Positions 36,877-45,532 of a stretch of DNA of 64,000 nt are shown piece after piece. Within the stretch, counting starts at the first letter, position 1. Every line of letters starts with the position of its first letter. The notes under the pieces are model-generated. The model was given only the letters and a program-made list of their open reading frames with translations, was not told the origin of the DNA and searched no databases. The DNA is from Niallia alba (GTDB lineage: Bacteria; Bacillota; Bacilli; Bacillales; Cytobacillaceae). The stretch is taken from positions 1,466,001 through 1,530,000 of the forward strand of contig NZ_JABBPK010000001.1 in NCBI RefSeq assembly GCF_012933555.1, read 5' to 3'. The position numbers and the translations under genes were made by a program.

Positions 36877-36951
36877 GCAAATCACCCTTTCCTACATTTA
36901 TTTTGGGCAGATGTAGAAAAATTAAACCTTTATATTCTATAATCGTGGAAA

Positions 36952-37032
36952 CAAAAAAGGTTGCCCTATTAAGTTTAACCACAAGCTTTATCCTTTTAGC
37001 AGGAAAGCTTTGCTTCAAACAATAGGGCAACC
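36952..37032 (-). terminator. Rho-independent terminator after yjcF, reverse strand
   Basis: GGTTGCCCTATT pairs exactly with AATAGGGCAACC; the loop holds a second stem AAGCTTT/AAAGCTT. On the reverse strand a run of six T residues follows. Confidence 0.88.
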
Positions 37033-37041
37033 AAAATAACC

Positions 37042-37467
37042 TTATAATTTCTTAATCATTGTTTTATGTGGGATACCAGCATCCAAGAATTCTTCCGAAA
37101 CTACTTCATATCCTAATTTGCTGTAAAAAGGAATCGCATGTGTTTGTGCGTTTAGTTTTAGGGCAGGGGCACCGCTAGTTAGGGCATATTCCTCAATTTT
37201 ACTCATAATTGCTTTACCTGCGCCTCCTTTGCGATTGGTAGAGAGAATACAAATTCTTTCCACTTTTCCGTATTCATCAAAGGTTCGATAGCGTCCAGCA
37301 CCAATTGGGTGTTTGTCGCCATCATAAAGGACAAAATGAACACTATCCTTTTCATACGCATCAATTTCCTCTTCCATTGGTACGTTCTGTTCTTTTACAA
37401 AAACAGTTTGTCGTACATAAAATGCATCTTCTAATTCTTTATCTGTTTTAACAACTACTACTTCCAC
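37042..37467 (-). CDS. yjcF: GNAT acetyltransferase YjcF
   Basis: This is a 141-residue single-domain GNAT protein. It has VFVKEQNVPMEEEID, the ERICILSTNRKGGAGKAIMSKIEEYA acetyl-CoA region (in parts) and the PFYSKLGYEVVSEEF strand typical of the ElaA/YjcF type. The start is a GTG. Only 6 bases separate it from yjcG upstream on the same strand, so they form an operon as in B. subtilis. The substrate is unknown. Confidence 0.88.
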   Translation of the reverse strand: MEVVVVKTDKELEDAFYVRQTVFVKEQNVPMEEEIDAYEKDSVHFVLYDGDKHPIGAGRYRTFDEYGKVERICILSTNRKGGAGKAIMSKIEEYALTSGAPALKLNAQTHAIPFYSKLGYEVVSEEFLDAGIPHKTMIKKL

Positions 37468-37473
37468 TTTTCA

Positions 37474-37983
37474 CTATTCCTTTCCTAAACGGAATGTTTC
37501 ATAGACTGTCCATGATCCATTTTCCAATTCATAAAGCAAATGGAAACGGTCCGCTGTTTCTTCAAAATTGTAGTTTTGCATCCGTAAATTACTGTATAAA
37601 TCCAAATGCTCGTCACTCGATAAATTTTGCCCAAGGGTAATATGCGGAACAAATGGATGCTCTGGGTTAACAGCCAATGTACTTATTAGTTCTTGGTGCA
37701 GGTGTTCTAAGTCTGTACTTGGCTCAATCTTTAAGTAAACAACATTGCTTACGGGTTTAAAAGAACTGACTTTTGTTACTTTAATGGGAATAGAATGATA
37801 ATGGCTTGCAATCGTTGCCAGTTTTTTACTTATTTCTTCAATCTCTTCATTATTAGCTTCAAAATCGCCGATTAACGTAATATGTGGTGGAATTAAAGCA
37901 TATTTTGGATCATATCTTTTTCGAAGAGAATTGGCCAAATCCTGCAAATCTTTTCCAGGGAAAATAGCAATACCGTATTTCAT
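37474..37983 (-). CDS. yjcG: 2H phosphoesterase (2'-5' RNA ligase-like) YjcG
   Basis: This 169-residue protein has the two HxT motifs of the 2H phosphoesterase family: PPHITLIGDF near residue 36 and VPHITLGQNL near 115. B. subtilis YjcG has a solved structure of this fold. The start is the ATG after GGAGGT; a longer in-frame start would include the ribosome site itself. It lies 6 bases before yjcF and probably acts on a cyclic-phosphate RNA or nucleotide, but the substrate is not known. Confidence 0.9.
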   Translation of the reverse strand: MKYGIAIFPGKDLQDLANSLRKRYDPKYALIPPHITLIGDFEANNEEIEEISKKLATIASHYHSIPIKVTKVSSFKPVSNVVYLKIEPSTDLEHLHQELISTLAVNPEHPFVPHITLGQNLSSDEHLDLYSNLRMQNYNFEETADRFHLLYELENGSWTVYETFRLGKE

Positions 37984-38152
37984 TCGATGGACCTCCATTT
38001 CAAAATAAAAGGTTTAATTTAAAATATAGAAAATGGACTATCTATTATTACGATTTCAATGTTCTATATGTAAGATATTATAACAAAATTCTTCTTTTTA
38101 GTTCAAAGATTTCAGAAAAAATCTAATGTTTGGCGAACGGAGGTTTGCTTTA

Positions 38153-38277
38153 TTCCACTTTTAACGGACCAATTTGAAGCTAAGGAAAATCGAGGACTAA
38201 ACTTACCCCATAAAGGTCCGATAAGCGCAACTAACCATCAGTGAAGGCTTGAGGAACACCTTTGCTGATGGTTAATT
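38153..38277. repeat. Interspersed repeat family C, copy 1
   Basis: This element begins with CCACTTTTAA, has GAAAATCGAGGA, then TAAAGGT, and ends with AACTAACCATCAGTGAAGG..CTGATGGTTAA, which forms a hairpin (AACCATCAG/CTGATGGTT). Similar sequence occurs near 45.4 and 57.4 kb. It lies in a 390-base gap between yjcH and yjcG, which has no other feature. Confidence 0.75.
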
Positions 38278-38372
38278 TTCTTTATGAATAGCTGGTTTCG
38301 TAAAGTTTGTTGCTGTTATCCGTAGTCTGCATACACTACGTTTTATATGGGTTCTATAAAAAAACAACATTC

Positions 38373-39098
38373 TTAAGAAGGAAACATTTTAACTAGCATT
38401 TTTGCTATATATGGCTGCCAATGTTTCCATGTATGATCTCCGTCAAATTCCTCATACGTATAATCAGCATTTGTTGACTGCAATAGCTGGGATAATGCTC
38501 GATTTGGGGCAAGAAAATCTTCAGTTGTGTGAATGGTTGTTTTGACAGCTGTTTCGCCTGTACCGATAATATGATCCATTTCAAGTAAATGATAATGATC
38601 GAACTTGCGTACCGTTTCTAAAACATGATCATTTACTAGTGGAGATTGCAATATAAGCTTTCCAAAAGTATGCGGATATTTTAAAGCAGTCATTAATGAG
38701 ACGGTTGCTCCTAACGAATCGCCAATAAGGCCACGTCCTAATCCCATTTGGAAGGTCGGAAACTGTTCATCTAAATAGGGAACAAGTTCATGTGCCAAAA
38801 AGCGAATATAGGCTTTATTTTGGGTTCCGTTTGGATGATATTTTTCCCGGCGATTTTGGACAGTGGAATAAGGAATACCAACGATAATACTATCTGCTAT
38901 TTGATGATTTATATGTAATTCATCCGCCACTCTGCCGATGCGCCCGAATTGAAAATAATCTTTCCCATCTTGTGCGATAAGCAAATTATATTTATAAAGA
39001 GGAGAAAAGGCTGGAGGCAGATAGATAAGTAAAGTTACTTCTTCTCCTAACTCATTACTATATAGAGTATCCTCTTGTATAGTCCCTTTTGAATTCAT
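38373..39098 (-). CDS. yjcH: Esterase-like alpha/beta hydrolase YjcH
   Basis: This is a 241-residue alpha/beta hydrolase of the esterase D / enterochelin esterase type. The nucleophile elbow is GLIGDSLGATVSL (Ser near residue 120), with a late EFDGDHTWKHW holding the catalytic His. LLIAQDGKDYFQFG near the start is the oxyanion-side strand of this group. The ATG follows AAGGAAGG. In B. subtilis yjcH is next to yjcG. The substrate is not known. Confidence 0.87.
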   Translation of the reverse strand: MNSKGTIQEDTLYSNELGEEVTLLIYLPPAFSPLYKYNLLIAQDGKDYFQFGRIGRVADELHINHQIADSIIVGIPYSTVQNRREKYHPNGTQNKAYIRFLAHELVPYLDEQFPTFQMGLGRGLIGDSLGATVSLMTALKYPHTFGKLILQSPLVNDHVLETVRKFDHYHLLEMDHIIGTGETAVKTTIHTTEDFLAPNRALSQLLQSTNADYTYEEFDGDHTWKHWQPYIAKMLVKMFPS

Positions 39099-39200
39099 AA
39101 TTATCCTTCCTTTACTACTGATTTTACAATAAGTTTATCAATAAAAATACTTTGTGAATAGTGTAAAGCTTTATATTCCTTACGTTACACCGTTTGATCA

Positions 39201-39248
39201 TTTCTATATATTGTGTATTTTTTGTGAATTGAACACAATATATAGAAA
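39201..39248 (+). promoter_or_regulatory. Pair of NrdR boxes upstream of nrdDG
   Basis: TTTCTATATATTGTGT (39201-39216) and ACACAATATATAGAAA (39233-39248) are perfect reverse complements, 32 bases apart start to start, or about three helical turns. Each matches the NrdR consensus acaCwAtATaTwgtgt at 13 of 16 positions. A TATAAT lies at 39267-39272. This fits repression of nrdDG by NrdR when dATP is high. Confidence 0.8.
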
Positions 39249-39306
39249 AAATGAATAGGTTGCTATTATAATGGATAAAGATTCCTTGATGAATGGAGTG
39301 AGTTAA

Positions 39307-41151
39307 ATGGGCAATAATGTCCAATTATTAAATGAATTTGAAGAAATAATTAGAAGCGATAATCAAGATTTAATTCAAGAAAATGCAAATGTGGATGGAA
39401 TGTCACCGATGAGCCATATGATGCAATTTGCTGCTACTGCTTCTAAATACTATACAGTAGAACATTTACTATCGGAAAACGTCAAAAAAACGCATCAAGA
39501 AGGATATATCCATATCCATGATCTTGATTTTTATTCTTCTGGTACGACAACATGCTGTCAAATCCCTCTAGCAACCATTTTAAAGAGTGGGTTTAATACT
39601 GGCCACGGGTTTATGAGAGAACCTAAATCTATTATGAGTGCGATGGCACTGACATCAATCATTTTACAAGCCAACCAGAATCAGCAGCATGGGGGACAAG
39701 CTATCCCAATGTTAGACTATGACCTTGCACCATATGTACAAAAAACATACAGACAAAATAGAGCAAGACTAAGTGAGATAATTCAAAATGAAGAAGAGTT
39801 AGAAAGAAAAACATGGCAATGGACCGAAAGAGAAACGTATCAGGCTTGTGAGGCATTTATACATAATTGTAACAGTATGCATTCGCGCGGGGGCGGTCAG
39901 ACTCCCTTTGTTTCGGTGAATTTAGGAACCGATCAATCGAAAGAGGGCAGAATGCTAACAAAGAATTTATTACTGGCTACACAAGCGGGGCTTGGTTCCG
40001 GAGAAACCCCCATTTTTCCGATTATCGTTTTTAAAGTAAAGGACGGAATTAATTTTCAAAAAGAAGATCCGAATTATGATTTATTCCGCTTAGCGATTGA
40101 AACAACAAGCAAACGATTGTTTCCTAACTTTGTATTCATCGATGCGCCATTTAATTTGGCCTATTATAATGGCACTCCTCAATCAGAAGTAGCAACAATG
40201 GGGTGTCGAACTAGAGTAATGGGAAATATTCATGGGAGTGAACAAACGATTGGAAGAGGGAATTTATCTTTCACCAGTATCAATCTCCCTCTATTGGCTT
40301 TAGAGTCAACCACAATAGAATCGTTTTTTCAAAAATTGGATGAAACGACAGAATTGGTTATACAGCAGTTACATGAAAGATTTCAATATCAAGGAAAGAA
40401 AAAAGTAGCAAATTTCAAGTTTTTATATGGCCAAGGTGTTTGGCAAGGTGGAGAAGAATTGCAGTTGGATGATCAGGTTGAGGACATTTTAAAGCAAGGA
40501 ACATTATCTATTGGTTTTGTTGGTTTAGCAGAATGTCTTGTATCTTTACTCGGTGTCCACCATGGAGAAAGTGAAAAGGCCTATGAAATTGGTTTGCGTA
40601 TTGTACAGTTTATGCGCCAAAAAGCGGATGAAGCATTGGAAAAATATCAGCTAAACTATTCTCTCCTTGCAACACCAGCAGAGTCTTTTGCTGGAAAGGC
40701 ATTACGAGCTGCTAGAAAGAAATTTGGAATTATTAAAGGAGTGACAGATAGAGAATACTTTACGAATAGTTTTCATATTCCCGTCCATTTCCCGATTTCT
40801 ATATATGAAAAAATTCAACGAGAAGCGCCATTTCATTCACTAACAAACGCAGGTCATATAACGTATGTAGAATTAGATGGAGATGCAAACAAGAATTTAG
40901 ATGCGATTGAAAAAATTGTCCGGACGATGAAAGAAACAGGAATTGGCTATGGAAGTATTAATCACCCTGTTGATCGTTGTATAAGCTGTGGACATAAAGG
41001 GATAATTAATAACGAATGTCCTAATTGTGGGGAAAAGGAAGAGTCAAAGATTGAAAGAATTAGAAGAATAACTGGCTATCTTGTCGGCTCTCTTGATCGT
41101 TGGAATAGTGCGAAACGTGCAGAAGAGCGGGAAAGAGTTAAACATCGATGA
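39307..41151 (+). CDS. nrdD: Anaerobic ribonucleoside-triphosphate reductase NrdD
   Basis: NrdD reduces ribonucleoside triphosphates to deoxy forms without oxygen, using a glycyl radical. The protein is 614 residues, shorter than forms with a full ATP cone. The catalytic part has SGTTTCCQIPL, HNCNSMHSRGGGQTPF and the Cys of MGCRTRVMGN. The C-terminal zinc site is CxxC...CxxC (CISCGHKGIINNECPNC), and the glycyl radical sits in RITGYLVG, at about Gly590. The start overlaps nothing; the stop overlaps nrdG by 4 bases. Confidence 0.95.
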   Translation: MGNNVQLLNEFEEIIRSDNQDLIQENANVDGMSPMSHMMQFAATASKYYTVEHLLSENVKKTHQEGYIHIHDLDFYSSGTTTCCQIPLATILKSGFNTGHGFMREPKSIMSAMALTSIILQANQNQQHGGQAIPMLDYDLAPYVQKTYRQNRARLSEIIQNEEELERKTWQWTERETYQACEAFIHNCNSMHSRGGGQTPFVSVNLGTDQSKEGRMLTKNLLLATQAGLGSGETPIFPIIVFKVKDGINFQKEDPNYDLFRLAIETTSKRLFPNFVFIDAPFNLAYYNGTPQSEVATMGCRTRVMGNIHGSEQTIGRGNLSFTSINLPLLALESTTIESFFQKLDETTELVIQQLHERFQYQGKKKVANFKFLYGQGVWQGGEELQLDDQVEDILKQGTLSIGFVGLAECLVSLLGVHHGESEKAYEIGLRIVQFMRQKADEALEKYQLNYSLLATPAESFAGKALRAARKKFGIIKGVTDREYFTNSFHIPVHFPISIYEKIQREAPFHSLTNAGHITYVELDGDANKNLDAIEKIVRTMKETGIGYGSINHPVDRCISCGHKGIINNECPNCGEKEESKIERIRRITGYLVGSLDRWNSAKRAEERERVKHR

Positions 41152-41678
41152 GAGTATTGTCCATTGTGGAGGATAGCATTGTAGACGGTCCAGGGCTAAG
41201 AACTACTATCTTTTTCGCAGGGTGCACTCATTATTGTAGAGGGTGTCATAATCCAGAGAGTTGGAGAATCAATGGAGGAAGGGAAATGTCGATTGACGAA
41301 ATCATGAGCAAAGTAAATCAAAACCCTTTAAATGATATTACCTTTAGTGGTGGTGAACCAATGCTGCAAATAAGGGAACTTATCCAATTAGCCAAAGAAT
41401 GTAAACAGATAAATAAAAATATTTGGTGCTATACTGGATTTCTGTGGGAAGAATTAATGACCACCTATCCCGATGAATTTACACAATTAAGTATATATTT
41501 AGACGCTTTAGTAGATGGACGGTTTAAGATAGAACAAAAAGATTTAAGCTTATTATTTAAAGGAAGCCTAAATCAAAGGATTATAGACTGTCAAAAAAGT
41601 CTAAAGGAGCATAAGATTAGTTTATTTAATGAATGGCAGCAAAGAGAGAAAGAAGTTGGGACAAAACAAAATAAATAA
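41148..41678 (+). CDS. nrdG: Anaerobic RNR activating enzyme NrdG
   Basis: NrdG is a radical-SAM protein that makes the glycyl radical on NrdD. The 176-residue protein has the CxxxCxxC cluster motif in FFAGCTHYCRGCHNPESW, then ITFSGGEPMLQ for SAM binding, and YTGFLWEELM. The ATG overlaps the stop of nrdD (ATGA), so the two are made together. B. subtilis lacks this anaerobic system at this place, so it indicates facultative anaerobic growth. Confidence 0.95.
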   Translation: MRVLSIVEDSIVDGPGLRTTIFFAGCTHYCRGCHNPESWRINGGREMSIDEIMSKVNQNPLNDITFSGGEPMLQIRELIQLAKECKQINKNIWCYTGFLWEELMTTYPDEFTQLSIYLDALVDGRFKIEQKDLSLLFKGSLNQRIIDCQKSLKEHKISLFNEWQQREKEVGTKQNK

Positions 41679-41716
41679 TAGATAAAGACGAACAATCTCT
41701 AAATTAGCTAGTAAAT

Positions 41717-41757
41717 AGCGGCTGCGGGGAATCGCACTAAACTTCATGGAAACATCC
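41717..41757. repeat. Fragment of repeat family A (right end)
   Basis: GCGGCTGCGGGGAATCGCA and AAACTTCATGGAAACA match only the right end of the family, behind nrdG. The left part is missing. Confidence 0.6.
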
Positions 41758-41779
41758 TTTAAAAACAAATAAAAAACCA

Positions 41780-41868
41780 AACAATTATACGGAATTTTCA
41801 TTATCATCTTCGTATAATTGTTCGGATTTATCCTTGGCTGGAATACTTTTGTCCCAGCCTTTCTATTT
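41780..41868 (+). terminator. Two hairpins between nrdG and the DoxX gene
   Basis: AACAATTATACG pairs with CGTATAATTGTT (41780-41822) without a T-run. GGCTGG pairs with CCAGCC (41836-41859) and TTTCTATTT follows, so the second is the likely nrdG terminator. Confidence 0.65.
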
Positions 41869-42397
41869 AAGTTAAACGAGGTTTTTTTGTCAATTCTTCG
41901 TTGTCTTCCTCTTTTTTAAAGATTGTTTTTCTAATATAAGGTAATACCCAGCGATCTAGACCGTAATAGCCAGCGTTTGCTCCAGCAAACATGATAATCA
42001 TGCCCATCAAGATGTCTGTAGGGTTATGAGAGATTGTGCCTGCAAGTAAGAAGCTAAAATTCATTACTACTCCAAAGAGTGCTGCTGCTGTTGTTAAACA
42101 ACCTAACATTAATCCTAAACCGACTAATACTTCGCCTATTGGTACAAGAACATTAAATAAACCAACATTTGGTAACGCAAATCCTTCGACAAAACTTGTA
42201 TACCATCCATAGACTACTGCACCATCTGGACCTTTCACAGGGTTAGTAACGGCATTTGTTAAAAATCCAGAAGCATCAAATCCTCCACCAGTTAATTTGC
42301 CAAATCCAGAAGTAAACCAAGAATATCCTAGAAATAAACGAATAATGGTTAAAATGCCAGCTGCAATTTTATTTTCTCTTAAAAATTTTATAAACAT
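41867..42397 (-). CDS. DoxX family membrane protein
   Basis: This is a 176-residue membrane protein of the DoxX family. Residues 10-35 form the first helix with the family motif FLGYSWFTSGFGKL; three further helices follow (VGLFNVLVPIGEVLVGLGLMLG, TAAALFGVVMNFSFLLAG, MGMIIMFAGANAGYYGLDRWV in parts). The start is the ATG 8 bases after AAAGG. DoxX proteins are tied to respiratory or thiol redox processes but the reaction is not settled. A strong Rex/Fnr-like dyad lies about 80 bases upstream, which suggests redox control. Confidence 0.87.
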   Translation of the reverse strand: MFIKFLRENKIAAGILTIIRLFLGYSWFTSGFGKLTGGGFDASGFLTNAVTNPVKGPDGAVVYGWYTSFVEGFALPNVGLFNVLVPIGEVLVGLGLMLGCLTTAAALFGVVMNFSFLLAGTISHNPTDILMGMIIMFAGANAGYYGLDRWVLPYIRKTIFKKEEDNEELTKKPRLT

Positions 42398-42476
42398 AAG
42401 AATCATCCTTTCTTATTTTTCTGTTTTTATTATTTATAAGTTAAATATATCAAATACTACTTAGAAAAAAATAATA

Positions 42477-42494
42477 ATGTGAATCAATTCACAA
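42477..42494 (-). promoter_or_regulatory. Rex/Fnr-type operator upstream of the DoxX gene
   Basis: ATGTGAATCAATTCACAA matches the Rex consensus TTGTGAA-N4-TTCACAA at all but the first base. It also contains an exact TGTGA-N6-TCACA as bound by Fnr/Crp proteins. The two cannot be told apart from sequence. Confidence 0.65.
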
Positions 42495-42569
42495 TTTGTT
42501 CAAAAGAATGTGTCTAAAATGTGAAAATGTTTATAACGAAAGCGATTTTTGTAACTTGTGTTATCTGCA

Positions 42570-42775
42570 GGCTGTTTTCTAAAGGATTGTTGTTTCAATA
42601 GGAAAAAAGAATGAATAGGAAAATGGGAGCAGTCGAAATACACGTAGACTCCTGTGGGATTAGCGAGACAGTCTGAGACCCCGGAGGCAAAGCTAAGGAG
42701 ACTCAGCGCGAGTCCCACGGAAAGCGAAGTGTATTCCGGCTGCGGGTAATCGCAACAAACTTTACGAAAACAGCC
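42570..42775. repeat. Interspersed hairpin repeat family A, copy 4
   Basis: This is a full-length copy with ends GGCTGTTTTCTAAAGG and CTTTACGAAAACAGCC. The inner stem is partly mismatched (GCAGTCGAAATACAC against GTGTATTCCGGCTGC). Confidence 0.88.
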
Positions 42776-42882
42776 TATCTAAAACACAGTTCAAGCATAT
42801 ATTCTGCTATTCATGTTAGAATAAGAAAAGAAGAAAAAGCAATAATTTTACAAGGGAAGATTTTCATAAAGGGGAGACTTCA

Positions 42883-43419
42883 ATGAAGACAGTAACCATC
42901 ATAGCTGGTGGGCATAAAATAAACTCACGATTAACAGGTATATTACAATTTGCTGCAGATTTTTTAAGACAGAAGCAAGTGAATGTTCAAGTTATACAAG
43001 TTCATCAATTACCAAGTGATGCCTTAATAACGGCAGACTTTATGAACCAAGATATAGTAGAGGCAAGACAAAAAGTGGAACAAAGTGATGGAGTTATTGT
43101 CTTATCACCTGTATTTCAGGCATCCTATTCAGGAATCATTAAGACATTTTTAGATCTTTTGCCACAAAAGAGTCTTCGAAATAAAAATATTCTTCCACTA
43201 ATGCTTGGAGGAACCTATGCACATTTATTGGTTATGGATTATGCGTTAAAACCAGTATTAGCAAATTTAGGTGCAACAAATATATTAACAGGTGCTTATG
43301 TAACAGATAATCAAATAACAGAACAAGATAATCAAACCTACTTATTGGATACCGATTCAGAGACAAGGATTACCAACCAGTTAGAGCAATTGCTTAAGGG
43401 ATTATATAAGATTCAATAA
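42883..43419 (+). CDS. NADPH-dependent FMN reductase-like flavoprotein
   Basis: This 178-residue protein is a flavodoxin-like NADPH:FMN reductase of the SsuE/azoreductase type. It starts KTVTIIAGGHKINSRL, in which the phosphate loop after the first strand is recognisable. VIVLSPVFQASYSGIIKTFLDLLP is the FMN-ring-binding segment, and LPLMLGGTYAHLLVMDYALKPVLANLGA closes the core. ATG follows AAAGGGGAG at normal distance. The electron acceptor is unknown. No sulfonate genes lie nearby, so an SsuE role is not supported. Confidence 0.85.
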   Translation: MKTVTIIAGGHKINSRLTGILQFAADFLRQKQVNVQVIQVHQLPSDALITADFMNQDIVEARQKVEQSDGVIVLSPVFQASYSGIIKTFLDLLPQKSLRNKNILPLMLGGTYAHLLVMDYALKPVLANLGATNILTGAYVTDNQITEQDNQTYLLDTDSETRITNQLEQLLKGLYKIQ

Positions 43420-43450
43420 AGTGATGGAATGAACCGTCACTTTTTATTTT
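43418..43450 (+). terminator. Rho-independent terminator after the FMN reductase gene
   Basis: AAAGTGA-t-GG pairs with CC-g-TCACTTT and T residues follow. Confidence 0.85.
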
Positions 43451-43548
43451 TTTCTAGAATATAAAGAAAGGACATGGTAAGATAAGAATAGAAATAGTAT
43501 TTGAGAAAGAACAGGCAATAGCCAAATATTATTCACTTTATACAACAT

Positions 43549-43620
43549 GACTTGTTAGCTCAGTGGGAGAGCACTTGCTTGACAGGCAAGGGGTCACTGG
43601 TTCGAACCCAGTACAGGTCA
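43549..43620 (+). tRNA. tRNA-Val (anticodon GAC)
   Basis: The cloverleaf is complete. The acceptor stem is GACTTGT/ACAGGTC with discriminator A. The D arm is GCTC/GAGC, the anticodon stem CTTGC/GCAAG encloses loop TTGACAG, and the T arm ACTGG-TTCGAAC-CCAGT is standard. The anticodon GAC is at 43581-43583. The 3' CCA is not encoded. Confidence 0.95.
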
Positions 43621-43638
43621 TTATGAATACGAAATGTA

Positions 43639-43674
43639 AAAAGGGTTTCTCTATTTTCGAGAAACCCTTTTTTA
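43639..43674 (+). terminator. Rho-independent terminator after tRNA-Val
   Basis: AAGGGTTTCTC pairs with GAGAAACCCTT and six T residues follow. Confidence 0.9.
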
Positions 43675-43772
43675 TCTATAATGAACCTTAATAGAAAATT
43701 TGTACATCCGTCACACTCGTAATCATGAGTAGATGTATCAATTGTTTTTACTAAATCTCCAATAAATATATT

Positions 43773-45197
43773 CTAGTTTTCTAGTAGTTTCCGTTCCTCC
43801 TGTACTTCTCGTAATTGAGAAATAGTCACAAGCTGATATCCTTCTTTCGTTAACTTCTCGATGATTTCCACTGCTGCATCAGCACTTTTATCGTAAATAT
43901 CATGCAAAAGAATAATGCTTTCATCTTTTGCCTCTTTCATGACTTTCTCCACAATTTTCTTTTTCGTTGGTTGTTTCCAATCTTCTGGATCAATTGTCCA
44001 AAGAACAATCTCTTTATCTAGTTCTTTTTTTAGTTCATTCTGTATGGCTCCATAAGGTGGGCGAATAAGTGTAGATTCCCTTCCTGTTATTTCTTTAATT
44101 AAATCATCTGTATCTTGAAATTCTTTTAAAGCCTTTTTCTTCTTCATTTTAGTAAGGAGAGGATGATTCCAAGAATGGTTTCCAATTTCATGACCTTCCT
44201 CTATCGTCTGCTGAATGATGCTAGGATAATATTGAATACGCTCACCAAGAACAAAAAACGTAGCATGACCGTTATTCTTCTTTAAAGCTTTTAGTATTTT
44301 TTTGGTTGGTTTATTACTTGGACCGTCATCAAATGTTAAAGCAATAACTTTTTTAGACGGATCAATTTTTGCTACATCTGGTAATTCTGTCACCATTTTT
44401 TTTGGTGCTGCTTCTGCAAGCAAATTTTTATTTTTTTCTTTATCTAGATAGGTTGGTAAGAGTTTATCTTTTACAATCTCTTTTTTGATAGCTAGTTCTT
44501 GAACGCCTAAATCGTCTGCTCCAACTTGGTTTTTAGGAAAGTAAAAAAGAATCGAATCATTAAGAACTGCAAAGTTTTGAAAGTTTTTTTCCTGAGGTAG
44601 TGTTCCTTGTTTGACTAAGACTTCGTCCACTGCCATTTTTTTATCCTTCATTAATTCACAATAACTTGTTTTAGAAAGGAGAAATAAATAATTACTATTT
44701 TCTTGGAAAAGATCCTTTAATGAAAGCCGCTTATGTGTCTGTAAGTCGAAAGTTAAGCTTTCGGTTATAGTATTTCCATTTGGACCTGTAATATATTCAA
44801 AGGTTTCAAAAAGAATAGAGATTGTTTGTTTGCTGTAATGGGTTATGGTATAGGAAATATGTAAGGAAGTCTCCTGTGTTTTTGGAATATTTTCTTTTTG
44901 GATATGTTGATCATATTTACTAATTTTGTTTGTAATATACTCTTTTAAGGCGGTTGTAATTGATTGATCTGGAAGAAGTGGGTAACTCGTCCAGTAGCCC
45001 CCATGTTTTTCATCTTTTATATAGGAATTTATTTCAATCGTTTTATAATTTTTATCGTATTGTATTGCCACCTCAGGCTTTTTTTCTGGTGGCTCAGCTG
45101 CTTGCTTTTTTTCATTTCCCCAAAATTTGAATCCGATTAATAAAAGACTAAAACAAAAAAGGGGGATTAAAAAGTTTCTCCATTTTAGGCTGTTCAT
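43773..45197 (-). CDS. pdaC: PdaC-like polysaccharide deacetylase
   Basis: This membrane-anchored deacetylase probably acts on peptidoglycan N-acetyl sugars. From the ATG behind AAGGAG it has 474 residues, close to B. subtilis PdaC. A membrane helix lies at about residues 7-25. A DUF4163/DUF3298-like region covers about 45-230 (IEINSYI, SLHISYTITHYSKQTISILFETFEYITG in parts). The NodB domain runs from about 268 with ALTFDDGPS, the metal ligands HSWNH, RPPYG and a late ILLHD. An upstream in-frame extension of 37 codons is in the promoter region and is not used. Confidence 0.9.
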   Translation of the reverse strand: MNSLKWRNFLIPLFCFSLLLIGFKFWGNEKKQAAEPPEKKPEVAIQYDKNYKTIEINSYIKDEKHGGYWTSYPLLPDQSITTALKEYITNKISKYDQHIQKENIPKTQETSLHISYTITHYSKQTISILFETFEYITGPNGNTITESLTFDLQTHKRLSLKDLFQENSNYLFLLSKTSYCELMKDKKMAVDEVLVKQGTLPQEKNFQNFAVLNDSILFYFPKNQVGADDLGVQELAIKKEIVKDKLLPTYLDKEKNKNLLAEAAPKKMVTELPDVAKIDPSKKVIALTFDDGPSNKPTKKILKALKKNNGHATFFVLGERIQYYPSIIQQTIEEGHEIGNHSWNHPLLTKMKKKKALKEFQDTDDLIKEITGRESTLIRPPYGAIQNELKKELDKEIVLWTIDPEDWKQPTKKKIVEKVMKEAKDESIILLHDIYDKSADAAVEIIEKLTKEGYQLVTISQLREVQEERKLLEN

Positions 45198-45353
45198 GCT
45201 GTTTAACTCCTTGTTTCTATAATAAAAAGTAGATGCTCCATTATTTAGACGTAATGGAGGATGAATTTGTTTTACATTATCACGTATTTTTGGAAAAAAA
45301 CTTTTCAAAAGATGGAAAGATGCCCTGCATACCTAGTAGTGAACTCTGTTTGT

Positions 45354-45490
45354 CCCACTTTTAAAAGGCAGTAAGACGATTATGAAAATTCGAGGAAGAT
45401 AGGGGGGAGATCAACTGTCCATAAAGGTACGACTGGTTCAACTAACCATCAGTGAAAAATGAAGAAGAATCCCTTGATGGAGGTTTCAAT
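45354..45490. repeat. Interspersed repeat family C, copy 2
   Basis: It shares CCCACTTTTAA, GAAAATTCGAGGA, CATAAAGGTACGA, GGTTCAACTAACCATCAGTGA and a partial TTGATGGAGGTT partner with copy 1. It lies between divergent pdaC and gntP, in a 416-base gap otherwise holding only the gntP control region. Confidence 0.75.
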
Positions 45491-45532
45491 TTATTTTGTT
45501 TTTATGAATAAAAAATTTTCTTTAATTATAGC

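Noticed and set aside
39222-39238. Rex or Fnr site TTGTGAATTGAACACAA before nrdD
   Set aside because: The half sites are one base too close and the right half is altered; the NrdR boxes explain the dyad better.
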